From positions 930,001-994,000 of the forward strand of contig WPIO01000021.1 in assembly GCA_009760855.2 (NCBI GenBank): a stretch of 64,000 nt of DNA. Direction: 5' to 3'. The position numbers were made by a program, and so were the translations under genes. Below, in pieces: positions 11,640 to 22,125 of the stretch (positions are counted from its first letter, which is position 1; every line of letters begins with the position of its first letter). The notes beneath the pieces were generated by a model. That model did not search any database. It had not been told where the DNA came from and saw only the letters and a list, made by a program, of their open reading frames with translations. Origin of the DNA: Cristatella mucedo (lineage: Eukaryota > Bryozoa > Phylactolaemata > Cristatellidae).

Positions 11640-12503
11640 CACCTTTTTCGTGGTCCCAGATTCATTTGTCACTCGTCAGAAAGGACTTCCACTGCAACGA
11701 GTGCTGCGATTGTAGCTCAGGACTTTATTGCAGAAGCTGCTGGGGCAACTATGTAACAGTACCAACGAAGCCAGGTGAGCCTCGTGGCCATGGCATGCAC
11801 TTATAGCCATGTACCACTGACCTTCTAAGGTTAACTAGTCTTCTCAGCCGTCAGGCATTCATGCATGTCGTCCGATTTCCCAGCCGAAAACCTGAGTGTA
11901 TTTAAACTCTACTCCCATGACTGACTTAAAAGCGAATGCCACGAGAGTCGAGCAACATAGTCTCTAAATTGTTTTGGTGGGAGAGAGGTCGCTCGCGGCG
12001 AGCCTTGGAAGTAGGCCAAAGGCTGCTAGAATTAGTTCGATGTCCTGTACCACCAGCTACGTCAGATTTTCGTCGAACGTTGTAGAACGTCGGACAAGCA
12101 AGCAAGCGCTCGGCAGAAGGTGCTGCCAGATCTTCCGAAGGTAGAACGTCGAGAGCACAAGACAAGGATTCACCGGTTGTCTTTAGTCCAAATGGTGCCG
12201 CCGTGTATACAAGGTGGGGACGAACTGTTTGTCCGGCTGACAACGAGCTCGTCTACTCAGGTACAGCTGGCTGGCTTCGCACTTTGCAAAGGCTAGGCAC
12301 TTTGCAAAGGGTCCAGTGAATTATGATCCTGCTAGGACCTAGGTTAAGGGTTAAGTCCGCTACTGGATCCAGCACATACCCTGCCAGCCTCTCTATAATT
12401 GGCTGAGTCTGAGAGTGAAGCCGACCGAAGCAGGCTGCTTCCTATGACTCGCGGCAAGGAAACAATCAAGTACAAAAAATATTGTCAGAACATTAAAAAA
12501 TTT
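11640..12503. other. Unannotated spacer segment
   Basis: No recognised gene. There is a short tandem duplication of CACTTTGCAAAGGCTAGG near 12277-12310. The open frame at 11926-12243 (minus) has no recognisable domain. Confidence 0.4.
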
Positions 12504-12641
12504 AATTCCTTTGTATAGCGCCATAATGGAACTTAATCTCTATTCAGGCGCTTGATATGTTCCTCGGGGCTCGAGCCCACGATCTCAGACAAACCTTAGT
12601 TGGGGCGAGCATCTTAACCACCGGACCAAACCACCTCGGCG
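12504..12641 (-). repeat. SINE family A (tRNA head, LINE-A tail), minus strand
   Basis: On the minus strand: A-box region TGGTCCGGTGGTTAAGATGC, B box GTGGGCTCGAGCCCC, then CAAGCGCCTGAATAGAGATT, which is the same stem-loop as the 3' end of LINE family A. Confidence 0.8.
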
Positions 12642-13022
12642 AGGATTGACAGAGAAGCGACTGTGGCCTCGAATGAAGCTTAGGCAATTCTCAACTGGTT
12701 TGCTACTCGTTCGAAATCACGATGCAGACACCACTGAAATAATACTGCTAAAAAGTATAGGTGGTATAGGCGTGAGTCAGTTATGCACCGGAATTTTAAA
12801 TAGTTGCCCAACTCGATTCGAGATGGCTCAGTGTCTCCAATTCCGAAGCTGTTCATGCAGCCTGAGTAGGTCAAACGACTTAACCGTAGCTAGTGGACAT
12901 AGATTCATTGATTGGCACATTCACCAAGACAATTCAATATGAATTTTTAGTATACGCATGTTTAGTAAAGGCATGACAGAGGCAACCGAACCAGCGCTGA
13001 TGCACCTAAAGTAAAGCACTCG

Positions 13023-13160
13023 GAGCTGCTTGGCCCAGTGGTCAAATTCCTCGCTCTGACCAAGGTCTGGCCGAAATCGTTGGCTCGAGCCCCGAGGCAT
13101 ATGTCAGGCGCCTGAATTGAGATTGGGTTCTCTTAGGGAAATATACAAGTGAATTATATA
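13023..13160 (+). repeat. SINE family A, plus strand
   Basis: Head TTGGCCCAGTGGTCAAATTC, B box TTGGCTCGAGCCCC, then GGCGCCTGAATTGAGATTGG and GTGAATTATATA. It ends in a short AT-rich tail. Confidence 0.8.
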
Positions 13161-13547
13161 TAGAGATATTCAGCATCTGCTGCAACGGTCTCTCAGCGGC
13201 CGCAGCTAAACATTTGAGTGCGTAGAAACTAAGTATTAGGAAGGAGACACAGATGGGGCCAGACATTGATCTTGCCCAAGGTGACTTATGGTAAGAAGGC
13301 TGATGGTTAGTTGGCTGAGGGCAACAAAAAGTGCCTCTTCGTGTGGGTACTCGACGGCTGCCCTTCGGTTCGCGTACGTTCTTGTGCACTAACTCGACTT
13401 GGCGCTGCGTTCGTGGGGCGACCTTAGCATCAAATGCGAGCCGGCACTTCTGAATCACTTCAGAGGCGAAGGATTCCCATGCCGCCTGCAACGTGCACCG
13501 TTCGCAGCTTCTCCGCTTCTTCTCTGCAAAGTAGGAAGCCGATGATA

Positions 13548-13820
13548 ATATAGCACTTGATAAAGCTCTCTCAGAGAACTCAGTCTCTTTCTATGCGCTT
13601 TACATTTGCTGCACAGGGAAACGCGATTGAATGGTGAGTAATGTCATGGTCGATAAACCACATGAATGACATGGTAAGGGGTGACATGCACAGGGTCAGC
13701 ATGTAAATGTGGTTAGTGGCAGCATGCACAGTGTCAGCACGCATAAGAACATCAAGGACGAATCACAGGGACCCACCAAATGCTGTCCTAAAGAAGGGTG
13801 TCTTTCAGTTCTTTTTAAAC
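13548..13820 (-). mobile_element. LINE family A 3' end (minus)
   Basis: Minus-strand 3' UTR, terminal hairpin and the last few ORF codons, cut at the position equivalent to ACCACATTTAAAAAGAA in the ORF. It abuts the plus-strand fragment at 13821 head to head. Confidence 0.8.
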
Positions 13821-14370
13821 TGGTTACCAGTCAAGCAACGGATTGACTTCAAGGTTTTGTCGCTCACTTTTAGGTCTCTTCATTCTATGGCTCCAGCCTA
13901 TCTTTCAGAGATACTACCCCATCAGGCAAAGCATCGTACCACTCGCTTTTCGGAATCCAACAGTCTAGAAATACCTCGTACAAACCTTAAATCCTTTGGA
14001 GACCGTGCATTTAGCTCGTATGCTCCCACAGCCTGGAACTCCCTCCCGACCTGCATCAGAACATCCCCTGACCTGACCACATTTAAAAGAAACTTAAAAA
14101 CATACCTATTTAGGACAGCATTTAGTGGGTCCTTGTGATTCGTCCTCGATGTGCTTATGCGTGCTGACACTGTTCATGCTGCCACTAACCACATTTGCAT
14201 GCTGACCCAGTGCATGTAACCCCTAACCATGTTATTCATTTTGTTTGTTTTTCAAGCATGATTTTACTTACTATTCTATTGCGTATCACTTTGCAGCAAA
14301 TGTAAAGCGCCTAGAAAGAGATTAAGTTCTCTGAGGGCGCTTTATCAAGTGCAATATTATTATTATTATT
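13821..14370 (+). mobile_element. LINE family A C-terminal ORF plus 3' UTR (plus)
   Basis: Encodes the last ~100 residues of the family A ORF (WLPVKQRIDFKVLSL through TAFSGSL, stop at 14138), then the 3' UTR, terminal hairpin and (ATT)n tail. This post-RT region carries no catalytic motif. The 5' break is at WLPVKQR, the same place where the next fragment also ends. Confidence 0.85.
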
Positions 14371-14645
14371 ATAAATGTGGTCAAATCAGGGCACGTTCTG
14401 ACGCAAGTCGGGTGTGAGTTCCAGGCTCTGGGAGCATACGAACTAAATGCACGATCTCCACAGGATTTGAGGTTTGTACGAGGTATTGGCAAACTGTTTG
14501 ATTCCGAAAAACGAGTGGTACGATGCTTGGCGTGGTAGGAGAGTAGGTCTGAGAGATAGGCTGGAGCCAAAGAATGAAGTGACCTAAAAGTGAGCGACAA
14601 AACCTTGAAGTCGATCCGTTGCTTAACTGGTAGCCAGTGCATGTC
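14371..14645 (-). mobile_element. LINE family A C-terminal ORF fragment lacking a 3' UTR (minus)
   Basis: Reads HWLPVKQRIDFKVLSL to CPDLTTF on the minus strand and then joins the (ATT)n tail of the fragment on its left, so it has no UTR of its own. Its peptide differs from the adjacent plus copy at several positions (for example SDLLSYHAKHR against SEILPHQAKHR), so it is not a simple fold-back of its neighbour. Confidence 0.8.
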
Positions 14646-14995
14646 GACGAGAAGTATTCAACTCTGTGTTGGGCTTCACAAAGTGAGGCTCAACACCGGG
14701 GATACTCCACTTTGCGTTGGGCTCCCTAGAAGTAAGCTTACAATTATCGAACGATCCCTCACTGACGTACGCTTTTGTGGGTGTCAAGAGCTTCTATGGC
14801 AGGATGGATAAGTGCTGTCGCTAGGGCGAGCACATTGTCGCATGGCTGTCAGCAGCTGTCTGAGATTAGACTAGCCTTCGGCATCTCAGCGACTTCGTAT
14901 AATAGTGGTGACCATGTGCTATAATCGCATCGCCCATCAGGCTTATAGCGTCAGTACACTTATGAAAGCACTGCTTAAGATAAAGTAAAGGTCAG
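14646..14995. other. Unannotated spacer segment
   Basis: A short imperfect repeat of an AAGT-CAACxC-GTGTTGGGCT block lies at 14660-14735. Nothing else is recognisable. Confidence 0.3.
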
Positions 14996-15148
14996 CTGAT
15001 TCAAGAGACATTTATGTAGCTGCAGAAGAGCCTCGACGGGTATTATTCGCACTTGCAGTGGACTGTAAAGAATTGTCTGCTACTGGATTCAAACCAACGA
15101 CCTGGTTCGCGAAGTGCAAGAACCTTATCCAGAACACAATAAACCAGC
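14996..15148 (-). repeat. SINE family B, minus strand (diverged)
   Basis: Begins AGCTGATTCAAGAGACATTT and contains CTGCAGAAGAGCCTCGACGG, CACTTGCAGTGGAC and a B-box complement ATTCAAACCAACGACC. Confidence 0.7.
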
Positions 15149-15240
15149 GGTTCAAAAAGGGGGTCTTATAGATCTCTTTGGTAAGTGTTGAACGGAGACG
15201 TTTGGGAAGTGCTACGAGGTAATGGGAGCTTCCTCGGGGC

Positions 15241-15248
15241 TATAAATA
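15241..15248 (+). promoter_or_regulatory. Candidate TATA box
   Basis: TATAAATA in the context CTCGGGGC-TATAAATA-AGGCCGCG, a textbook GC-flanked TATA box, on the same strand as and 1.8 kb upstream of the collagen C4 terminal exon. A start site would fall near 15272. Chance occurrence is possible. Confidence 0.35.
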
Positions 15249-15386
15249 AGGCCGCGTCTACGACAGCAGGCTTTTAACTGGCAAGTCAGAGTCAGCCCTG
15301 CAGCAAGACAGCCTGTGACACCCAGCATCTAGGCTAGGACTTCGGCCAAGCTGCACTCTCCAGAAGTGTTGGATCTCAGCGGTCGG

Positions 15387-15536
15387 ATGTTATGGCTCAC
15401 AGCGGTCGGAGGAATGATTAAACTATCCAAGAGCGGTTTTGATGATGAGACAGTTTCTGAAAGTCTGCTTCTTCTTCACAATGAAATGTTCAAGCTTTCC
15501 AAAAACATTGCGAGAGACGATTTCACATTTTTTTGA
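15387..15536 (+). CDS. Small unrecognised ORF downstream of the TATA box (49 aa)
   Basis: ATG to TGA, beginning MLWLTAVGG. The middle (SESLLLLHNEMFKLSKN) has a leucine-rich, helix-prone pattern that could form a short coiled coil. No domain is recognised. It is included because it is the first substantial ATG frame after the TATA box at 15241, about 115 bp from the likely start site. It may be chance. Confidence 0.15.
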   Translation: MLWLTAVGGMIKLSKSGFDDETVSESLLLLHNEMFKLSKNIARDDFTFF

Positions 15537-15539
15537 ATC

Positions 15540-17058
15540 AGTTGTGAAAATTATTGAACGTTACTTCGCTTGATTAGCGACAGGTAACAAGATATATATG
15601 GCAACGAGTTGCTCGCATATCAGACATATTTTTTAGTTTGATCAAATGAATATGAAGGTGCCAGTTGATGAGGTGAGGATGAGGTCTCCTTAAGGTTTCT
15701 GCCTTCATGGCTGCTTTCAGTTAACTCTATTCACACGCAAACGTGAAACAAAAGCTCAACTTTTTTCAAATTTATCTGGCCGTTGGTCAAAAGTAATTCG
15801 CAAGATTAGGATTCGAAACGATTTTTCATAACCATGTGGTTAGGCTGAATATAAACATGAGTAAACAATATGAGAATCTTTGAAATTCTTTTAATATACC
15901 AACAACTGTCTATTAAACTTTGCCTTGGGTTACTATTTCAGGATCAATAATCTTGGGCTGAAGACAAAGTTTCGTAATTGGTACCCAGATTTCTTGGTTA
16001 CAAAGAACATTTCGCATATCTATCTTGCCTGCAGACAATAGTTAAGAAAATACTTGTTGTTTGTTCAGCGTCGTATGTGGCAGAAGGTGATTTCAGTGCG
16101 AAGATAGTTTTCGCTTCAAAATGTAGAAATAATCATAATACCGAGATCAGTGTGCGTGGTGGTTTTAGACTTACCTTAAGCATCTTTAAATCAGACATCG
16201 AAAAACAAGTATCACCTTATCAAGGTCGCTCATCACTTTGAAAATATACTGAACGGTGGAATATTTAATAAAAGATGTTCAAATTGAATATTCGATGAGA
16301 TGAAAAGAGTAAATATTTGACGCCAATTATTCTGAAAGTTTAATTAACTATTGACATTTTCAAATTGATTGCTTACGAGTTATTCTTGGTACTTCAAAAA
16401 AAATCTTGTCACGAATGCTGAATTTATAAGTTTGGATTAGTAGGCAATACGGATTCTAAAAGAACTAAATGGAGGCTGAGTAGAAAAAAGTTTGAGTACC
16501 ACTATAAGACACTTTATATGCGCCAATTTATAGAAGGAACGGAAACATTTTTAGTCCGCAAATAGAGATCGCTCCACTTCGCCGATATGACATTTTTTCA
16601 AGTTTTTGAAGGACGATAATTAATAGCCAACTGGACGAATAGTTCTCCAGCGAAATTAATGAGAATAAATCCTTGAAAATCTTTGCTACAAATTTGACTT
16701 GAAGAAACACACTGGCTCGGTGACGTAACTTTAAAATGTTACGCATGTGACACTCAATTCGTATAAACTTTATTCCATGACAATTTTGTCAGGGTTACAT
16801 GGTGTTAATCTCTTGAAGCAGGATACCGGTGTGCTTGACATTCATGCGAAAATTCGTTTCCTATTTCCAACAGGTTTCTGTCTCAGCTGAGTGAACTTCA
16901 AGCGTTTCCTCATTCGTGCGATCGACATAAAGGGGTTTCGGCTAACAAGCTAATTTTGATTAGCAAGGGATTTAATTTACCGGGAAAATGTTAATGCTAA
17001 AACAGGCAAGCGAAGCGCCAAGTTTTTTTAGTAATGCCTCTTGATTTTTCCGATTATA
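15540..17058. other. Intron-like AT-rich sequence before the C4 exon
   Basis: AT-rich with no collagen-like Gly-X-Y frame and no repeat recognised. It ends in a usable acceptor, TTTTTCCGATTATAG, directly before the C4 exon. Confidence 0.4.
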
Positions 17059-17059
17059 G

Positions 17060-17523
17060 GATCTGTGGCCGGATCTCACTTCGACCACACTGGAGGTTCG
17101 TCGAATTATCTATGCATGCCCCGTGACCCACAGTGGGGCCGATACACGGATGGCGCCTCTGGAGCAGCTTACCTCTACGGAGGAGAGTACGAAACTGTAC
17201 ACGTGTCGGCAGTATTCAATCACAATCCACCATGCGCTGTGTGCCGTATTCCTCATCGAAGCACTGTCTACATGTTGCCGGGTCGGCTCAGATGTCATGA
17301 AGGATGGAAAACTGAATACAAGGGCTATTTGGTTTCCAGCCATCCTACTCATAAGCATGGCTACGACTTCATATGCTTGGACGAAGAGCCAGAGGCTGAT
17401 CCAGCGGGGTACAGAGACGAGAACGGAGCTTTGATGTACAAAGTGGAGGCCCAGTGTGGGTCACTTCCCTGTCCCGAGTACATTAACAACCGAGAAATAA
17501 CCTGCGCGATGTGCTCCAAATAA
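17060..17523 (+). CDS. Terminal exon of short-chain collagen C4-like (spongin-type) gene
   Basis: Starts after the acceptor CCGATTATAG (AG at 17058-17059) and ends at TAA 17521-17523. The peptide matches the C-terminal domain of spongin short-chain collagens. Landmarks in order are GSHFDHTGGSSNYLCMP, DPQWGRY, YLYGGEYET, NPPCAVC, RSTVYMLPGR, CHEGW, YKGYLVS, YDFICLDEEPE, the glycine-rich DENGALMYKVEAQCGSLPCP and the final CAMCSK. Nine cysteines are visible. The family's usual first cysteine and its Gly-X-Y segment would lie in upstream exons that I cannot find. The exon needs a phase 1 donor upstream. The reading frame is intact. It is probably a secreted or membrane-anchored extracellular matrix or defence-type protein, with function inferred from family. 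It is the best-supported host gene piece in the window. Confidence 0.8.
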
Positions 17524-17531
17524 GGAGACTT

Positions 17532-17681
17532 GTGCATGCACTAGCAGCCGTACACAATAATTGAAGTGCTCAGAAATAATAGATACAAGGTTCAGAATTG
17601 TCGCTCGTGCATGCACTAGCAGTCGAACACAATAATTGAAGTGCTCAGAAATAATAGATACAGGGTTCAGAATTGTCGCTG
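17532..17681 (+). repeat. 75-bp tandem duplication in the 3' UTR
   Basis: Two head-to-tail units, 17532-17606 and 17607-17681, each beginning GTGCATGCACTAGCAG. They differ at only a few bases (CCGTACAC against TCGAACAC, CAAGG against CAGGG). The array starts 9 bp after the C4 stop codon. Confidence 0.95.
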
Positions 17682-17780
17682 CTTGAATTAGATTCAGCTA
17701 CGGTGAAACCAGACAAGTCTAAATAACCAGGACGTAGCTTTGAAACTGGCAACAGTAGCTTTTGTGAATGTCAAGGCAAC

Positions 17781-17786
17781 AATAAA
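17781..17786 (+). terminator. Poly(A) signal of the C4 gene
   Basis: AATAAA about 260 bp after the C4 stop codon, in the context CAACAATAAATCGTGCG. Cleavage would be expected around 17800-17815. Confidence 0.5.
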
Positions 17787-17809
17787 TCGTGCGTTCTTAA
17801 GCAATCACG

Positions 17810-19332
17810 TATCCAAGTGTGGCGTGCCATTTTCACGTACTGCATTTCAAGCTAATTTTAATATTTCTTAATGCCTTTGAAGAACTAAAGAAAAATCAAA
17901 TACATTGCAGGTCGTGAGAAGCTATCAGTTATCCTGATGCTATAATCCTGTATACTTTCGGAAAACACGGCACACATTTTCTTATTTTGGAGCACAACAA
18001 GCCAGCTTTGCCAAAGAGGACTGTTTGAGTGGGGGCACCGTAAAAGTGCAGAAAAGATTACGGGCAAGTCTTCCCCGACATTAAGGTTTTCATAATTTCT
18101 GTCAAACGGCATGGTTTTCAGCCTTAGCTATGAGGCGAGTGATAACTAAGCTTCACAAGCCATGCAGAGCACTACCATTGGCCGTTGTTTAGCTTTGGAA
18201 AGAGACCATTATTCTTCGCCTCGATTGGCGAAATATCATATTAGGCAAATATAATTTCCAGTGCAAATTTAGCCACAGTTTTGCATCTCCCAATTACGAA
18301 AGTGCGGACTCCGCTACTACTGTCCATAATCGCATTATCTATGAAAGTCTGCGCTACCGAGTTCGCAACCGAACGACGGCGTGCTAAATCTATCTGATTA
18401 TGGCAGCGGCTGAGACCACTAGCGGTCCTTGAATTGCAAAAACTATAAATTCGATGAGTCCCAGACTACGAGTTAAACCATATGAAAGGCTAACAAAATT
18501 AATGATAAGTCAGTTGTACCTTATGGTTGGTGCTGCGAGAATGTAGCCCTTATGTAGCTTGGAATATGCAGCTCCGCGTCATTGACACGGACTTAATATT
18601 TAGGTATAGGCTTGCTTGATTGCCGGCGTGCTCTGCCTCCGCCATCTTTCCTGCGTGCGAAAGTGTGACATATGACTATTTAGAAAAGCTTCGAGGCTCT
18701 AGCTTCACCAATGTCACCGGTAGAGTGACAAATGTCGCTAGTAAAGTCGCTCGTCTGCATGGACTATTAAGAACTACATGCCTTGCGTCTGTGGCAAAAT
18801 TCTTCAAACAGGATTCACTTCACTTGGGTTCGCCGGGTTGTTGTTGGGTCCTGTTCGCTTTACTCGCATTCGTATCATTACCTGATGAGCCCTTGAATTT
18901 TGTGGAAAAAGTTAAGAACTTAGAAATCTGCACACTCAGCAGCCTTGGCGGCTTATGACTGAATCAGGCAATAATAACTCCGGATGCTTCGGAAATGGGA
19001 CATTTGACTCAATTCATTACGCCCAAGCAACGTAATCCTGGTCCAAGGTAGAAATACCCCAAGGACCCATTCTAAGGTTCCCATTTTTTCGTGATTTAAA
19101 CACTACGTCTTGCCTATACAGTCGCCAAGCAAGAGATAATCTGCAGTTTCTATGTCGATGGCACTCAGCTTGACCAACCCATTGCTTCATCCAGCTTTCC
19201 AGCACCACAGATTCTCTCAACTTCCAGCAGCTTAAATAGCTGAAACCAGGCAATTAGATGACAGCTACTTTTTTACGTTGAATCAAGACCAGAGCACCCT
19301 AATGTGTTAAGCCAACCTTTAGTTACACGAGA
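17810..19332. other. Unannotated spacer segment
   Basis: No recognised gene. The open frame at 18620-18958 (plus, 112 aa) has no domain I know and no splice or promoter support. Confidence 0.4.
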
Positions 19333-19413
19333 ACTAATAATAATAATAATAAACTTGTATGATCTATTCAGAGAACTTAATCTCTTTCTAGGCACCTTGC
19401 ATAGGCTGTAAAG
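19333..19413 (-). mobile_element. LINE family A 3' tail, truncated by hAT insertion
   Basis: Reverse-complemented LINE-A tail with AATAATAATAATAATAAACT and then GAGAACTTAATCTCTTTCTA, ending abruptly in CTGTAAAG where the hAT terminus starts. The continuation expected in this family (a GGGAAACGC-like stretch) is absent on both sides of the hAT element. Confidence 0.8.
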
Positions 19414-22125
19414 CAGGGGTGTCCAACCTTTTTGCGTTGGGGGTCCACATTTCAAAAATTTAAAAGGTCCGGGTCCGGGGGCCACATGTAAATTGGCGTA
19501 GTTGACCGCATCAGAAAATAAGATCGTAATTTAGTATGACTATTACTATTATACTTAATAAATAAACCGCAATACAATAGTATTTTTTAGCATTATTATA
19601 ATTAAAAATAGTAAATAATAAAAATTTAATCATGTGTCCTGAAAAATAATTCGATAGATATTATGGCTAATCTTTTACTTTTGGATTTTTTTTAATAACA
19701 TGAAGACAGAAACTTATAAAACTTACAAAATTACATGACAAGGACTCACATAATATTAATGTCTTCGGATTAATTAAATGCCACAGGTATTCAATGTCTT
19801 CTGCACTGCAGGCATCAATGAAATATTTGGCATTGTTTCTGTTTGCATAAAAAGTCGACATCTGCTGCAACAGTGGATGTGGCAATTCTAAGGATTCCTG
19901 ATAAATGTTCATCTGTGAGAACGGATCGAGTCTTTGTTTTCACATTTTTCAGTCCGGAAAAAAGCTGTTCACAGCAATATGTGCTGCCAAAAAGTGCAAT
20001 ATACCTGCGAGCATGTTTGGCTAGGTTAGGAAAAGACTCTGATGAAAAATACTGCTTGTAAAAGGTAACAAGGACATGCTGATCATAAGCAGTTTTTAAA
20101 TTGCTGTAATTATGAATGTCGATTAGTTCGAGTTGAAATTCATGAGGTTCATCAGAGGGATCGATATTAAATGGATTACTAATCATGTTCATGTCATCCG
20201 CATGTTGTTGGAAATCCTGAAACCTCTCTTCGAATTCATCAACAAGTTTGCTAACAAGAGTGGAGTACTTCATACGAGCAAGTGTTTCAGGCGATCTTGT
20301 TGCTAGTGTTGTGAAATGTAACATTTTCTTCTGATCTAAGTGTTTCAGGAAAAGTTTCAGCTTTTGCACAAACGCGACAACACACTCATATATTTTATGG
20401 ACCAGTTGATCCTTACCTTGGAGTTTGACATTAAGATCTGCAAGATGTTTGGTCATGTCCACCAAAAAAGCCAAGTCATTCAACCACTGCTGGTCATCGA
20501 GGAAGCCAACATCTTTTCCTTTTTCTGTCATAAATGTTTTTATTTCGTCCCGAAGTGACCAAAACCTGGCTAACGTGTTTGCCCTACTTAGCCAACGGAC
20601 TTGGCAGAAATAAATAACATCACGATGATCTGATCCCAACTCTTCAAGGAAAGCCTGAAATTGTCCGTGGTTTAGCGAACGAGACCTTATCACATTGACT
20701 GTTGAAACTACATTGTCCATTACATGTTGCATGCTCAAGACCTTTGCACATAGCTGTTCTTGGTGGATGATGCAGTGATGACTGACAATTTTGTGAGGCA
20801 CTAATTTTGCTATTAAAGATACAAACCCATTGCGTATACCTGTGATTGAGGGGCTCCGTCTGTGGTTAAACCGATCAATTTAGTTTCAGGAAGATTAAAT
20901 TTTGTGAGGACCCTCTTGACCTGATCCAAAATATTCCTCCCCGTTGTAGTGCCTTTCATTGAACATATATCCAACAGTTCTTCGATAATGACAAACTTTC
21001 CTGTCACTCCGCGTACCAACACCGACAGTTGAGCCGTATCGCTATTGTCCGTCCTTTCGTCGAGCGCAAGAGAATAAAATTCGCATTCAGCAAGTCTTTA
21101 TGTGAGACTTTCTTCTATGTTGGATGCGAGTTCGTCAACTCTCCTCGCAACCGTTTGATGAAAAAGACTGACTTTCTCTACTTCTGACTTCTTTTCTGGA
21201 TAGACCACACCAGTAAACAGCCTGAGGCATTCCTTAACAAATTCACCATCGGAAAATGCTTTCCCCGCTTAGCTATAGCTTCAGCTATTAAAAAACATAC
21301 TTTGGTTGAAGCCTCAGTCTTGTTGCTGACTGCTGTAAACAATGACTTCTGTCTGATGACGCTCTGTTTCAACGAGTTCCGGCGATCATTTCGAAGTTGA
21401 CCAGTCAGGCTGTTGTACCTGTTGCCATGCTTTGTTGAAACATGTCGCATAACATTGTACTCCTTTGCAACGGTAATTGTTTCTTGGCATATTAGGCACA
21501 TTATCCTACCGAAGCGTTCCATTACAAAATAGTCTACAGTCCAAGATGCTTTGAAAAGTCTTCCATCTGCGTCATCTTTTCGTTTTTTGCTAGTATTCAC
21601 ATTCGCCGCCATTTTTCTCTTTGAAATAAAAAAGCAGATCAGTTACGAATTGATTAATTTATATTTTATCACAGCAATATCTTAGTATTAGTAAGTAAGT
21701 TGAGCAATACGCGTTTTTTGAAAAACCTACCTGACTGATTCTAGTTCGTGCAGCAGCAGCTGAGAAACGGCTCTTTTTTCTCAATCCACAGTGTGAAACA
21801 GTTAATTCCGCTTGCGGAAGCGTTATAAATGTGATCGTAGTGGCACCGCTGTAGCATAAATATATTACCCCTTCACGCCAAAATGTTCACATGAAGGCTA
21901 GCAAAATGAATCGATTTTTTACCTTCACGCGAAAATAGCCATTCGGACACCTTCACGCTTCACGCGCGCTTGAAGTACATCACAGCGCCTTATATCGCCG
22001 CTTGTAATGATTAAAAATAACGAAAAACATGGAGTGACAAATATTTTTGGGATAACGTTGCGAGCCGCATAGAAGACCTCGGCGGGCCGGGATGTGGCCC
22101 GCGGGCCACGTGTTGGACACCCCTG
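19414..22125 (-). mobile_element. hAT transposon (2.7 kb)
   Basis: Bounded by terminal inverted repeats, CAGGGGTGTCCAACC at 19414 and GTTGGACACCCCTG ending at 22125, the classical hAT/Charlie-type CAGGGGTGTC terminus. GGCCCGCGGGCC-type subterminal sequence lies next to the right TIR. A decayed transposase lies inside on the minus strand. The flanking 8-mers are CTGTAAAG (left) and ATCTATTT (right). They do not match, so no 8-bp target-site duplication is present. Confidence 0.9.
19815..21612 (-). pseudogene. hAT transposase (GTF2IRD2/ZBED-like), broken frames
   Basis: Three minus-strand pieces line up as one transposase. Piece one (21612-21178) has a BED-like zinc finger: FGRIMCLICQETI, then HVSTKHGNRY (C-x2-C...H-x4-H). 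The frame then breaks and continues through EKVSLFHQTVARRVDELAS, a stop, and SLALDERTDNSDTAQL, which holds the first catalytic Asp. Piece two (21022-20813) ends in GLTTDGAPQ, holding the second Asp. Piece three (20801-19815) begins with the CxxH-like HHCIIHQEQLC and RWLSRANTL and ends with CCEQLFSGLKNVKTKTRSVL, holding the conserved Glu of the hAT C-terminal dimerisation region. So all three catalytic residues can be seen, but at least two frameshifts and one stop separate them. It was a DNA-cutting transposase and is probably inactive now, unless these are sequencing errors. Confidence 0.85.

Noticed and set aside
11104-17059. Direct splice from exon 1 (11103) to the C4 exon (17060)
   Set aside because: The phases disagree (0 against 1), so this junction would shift the frame. 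A connecting exon must exist or the two exons belong to different transcripts.
18620-18958. 112-aa plus-strand frame in the spacer as a host gene
   Set aside because: No domain, signal, splice site or homologous residues recognised, and chance frames of this length are common here.
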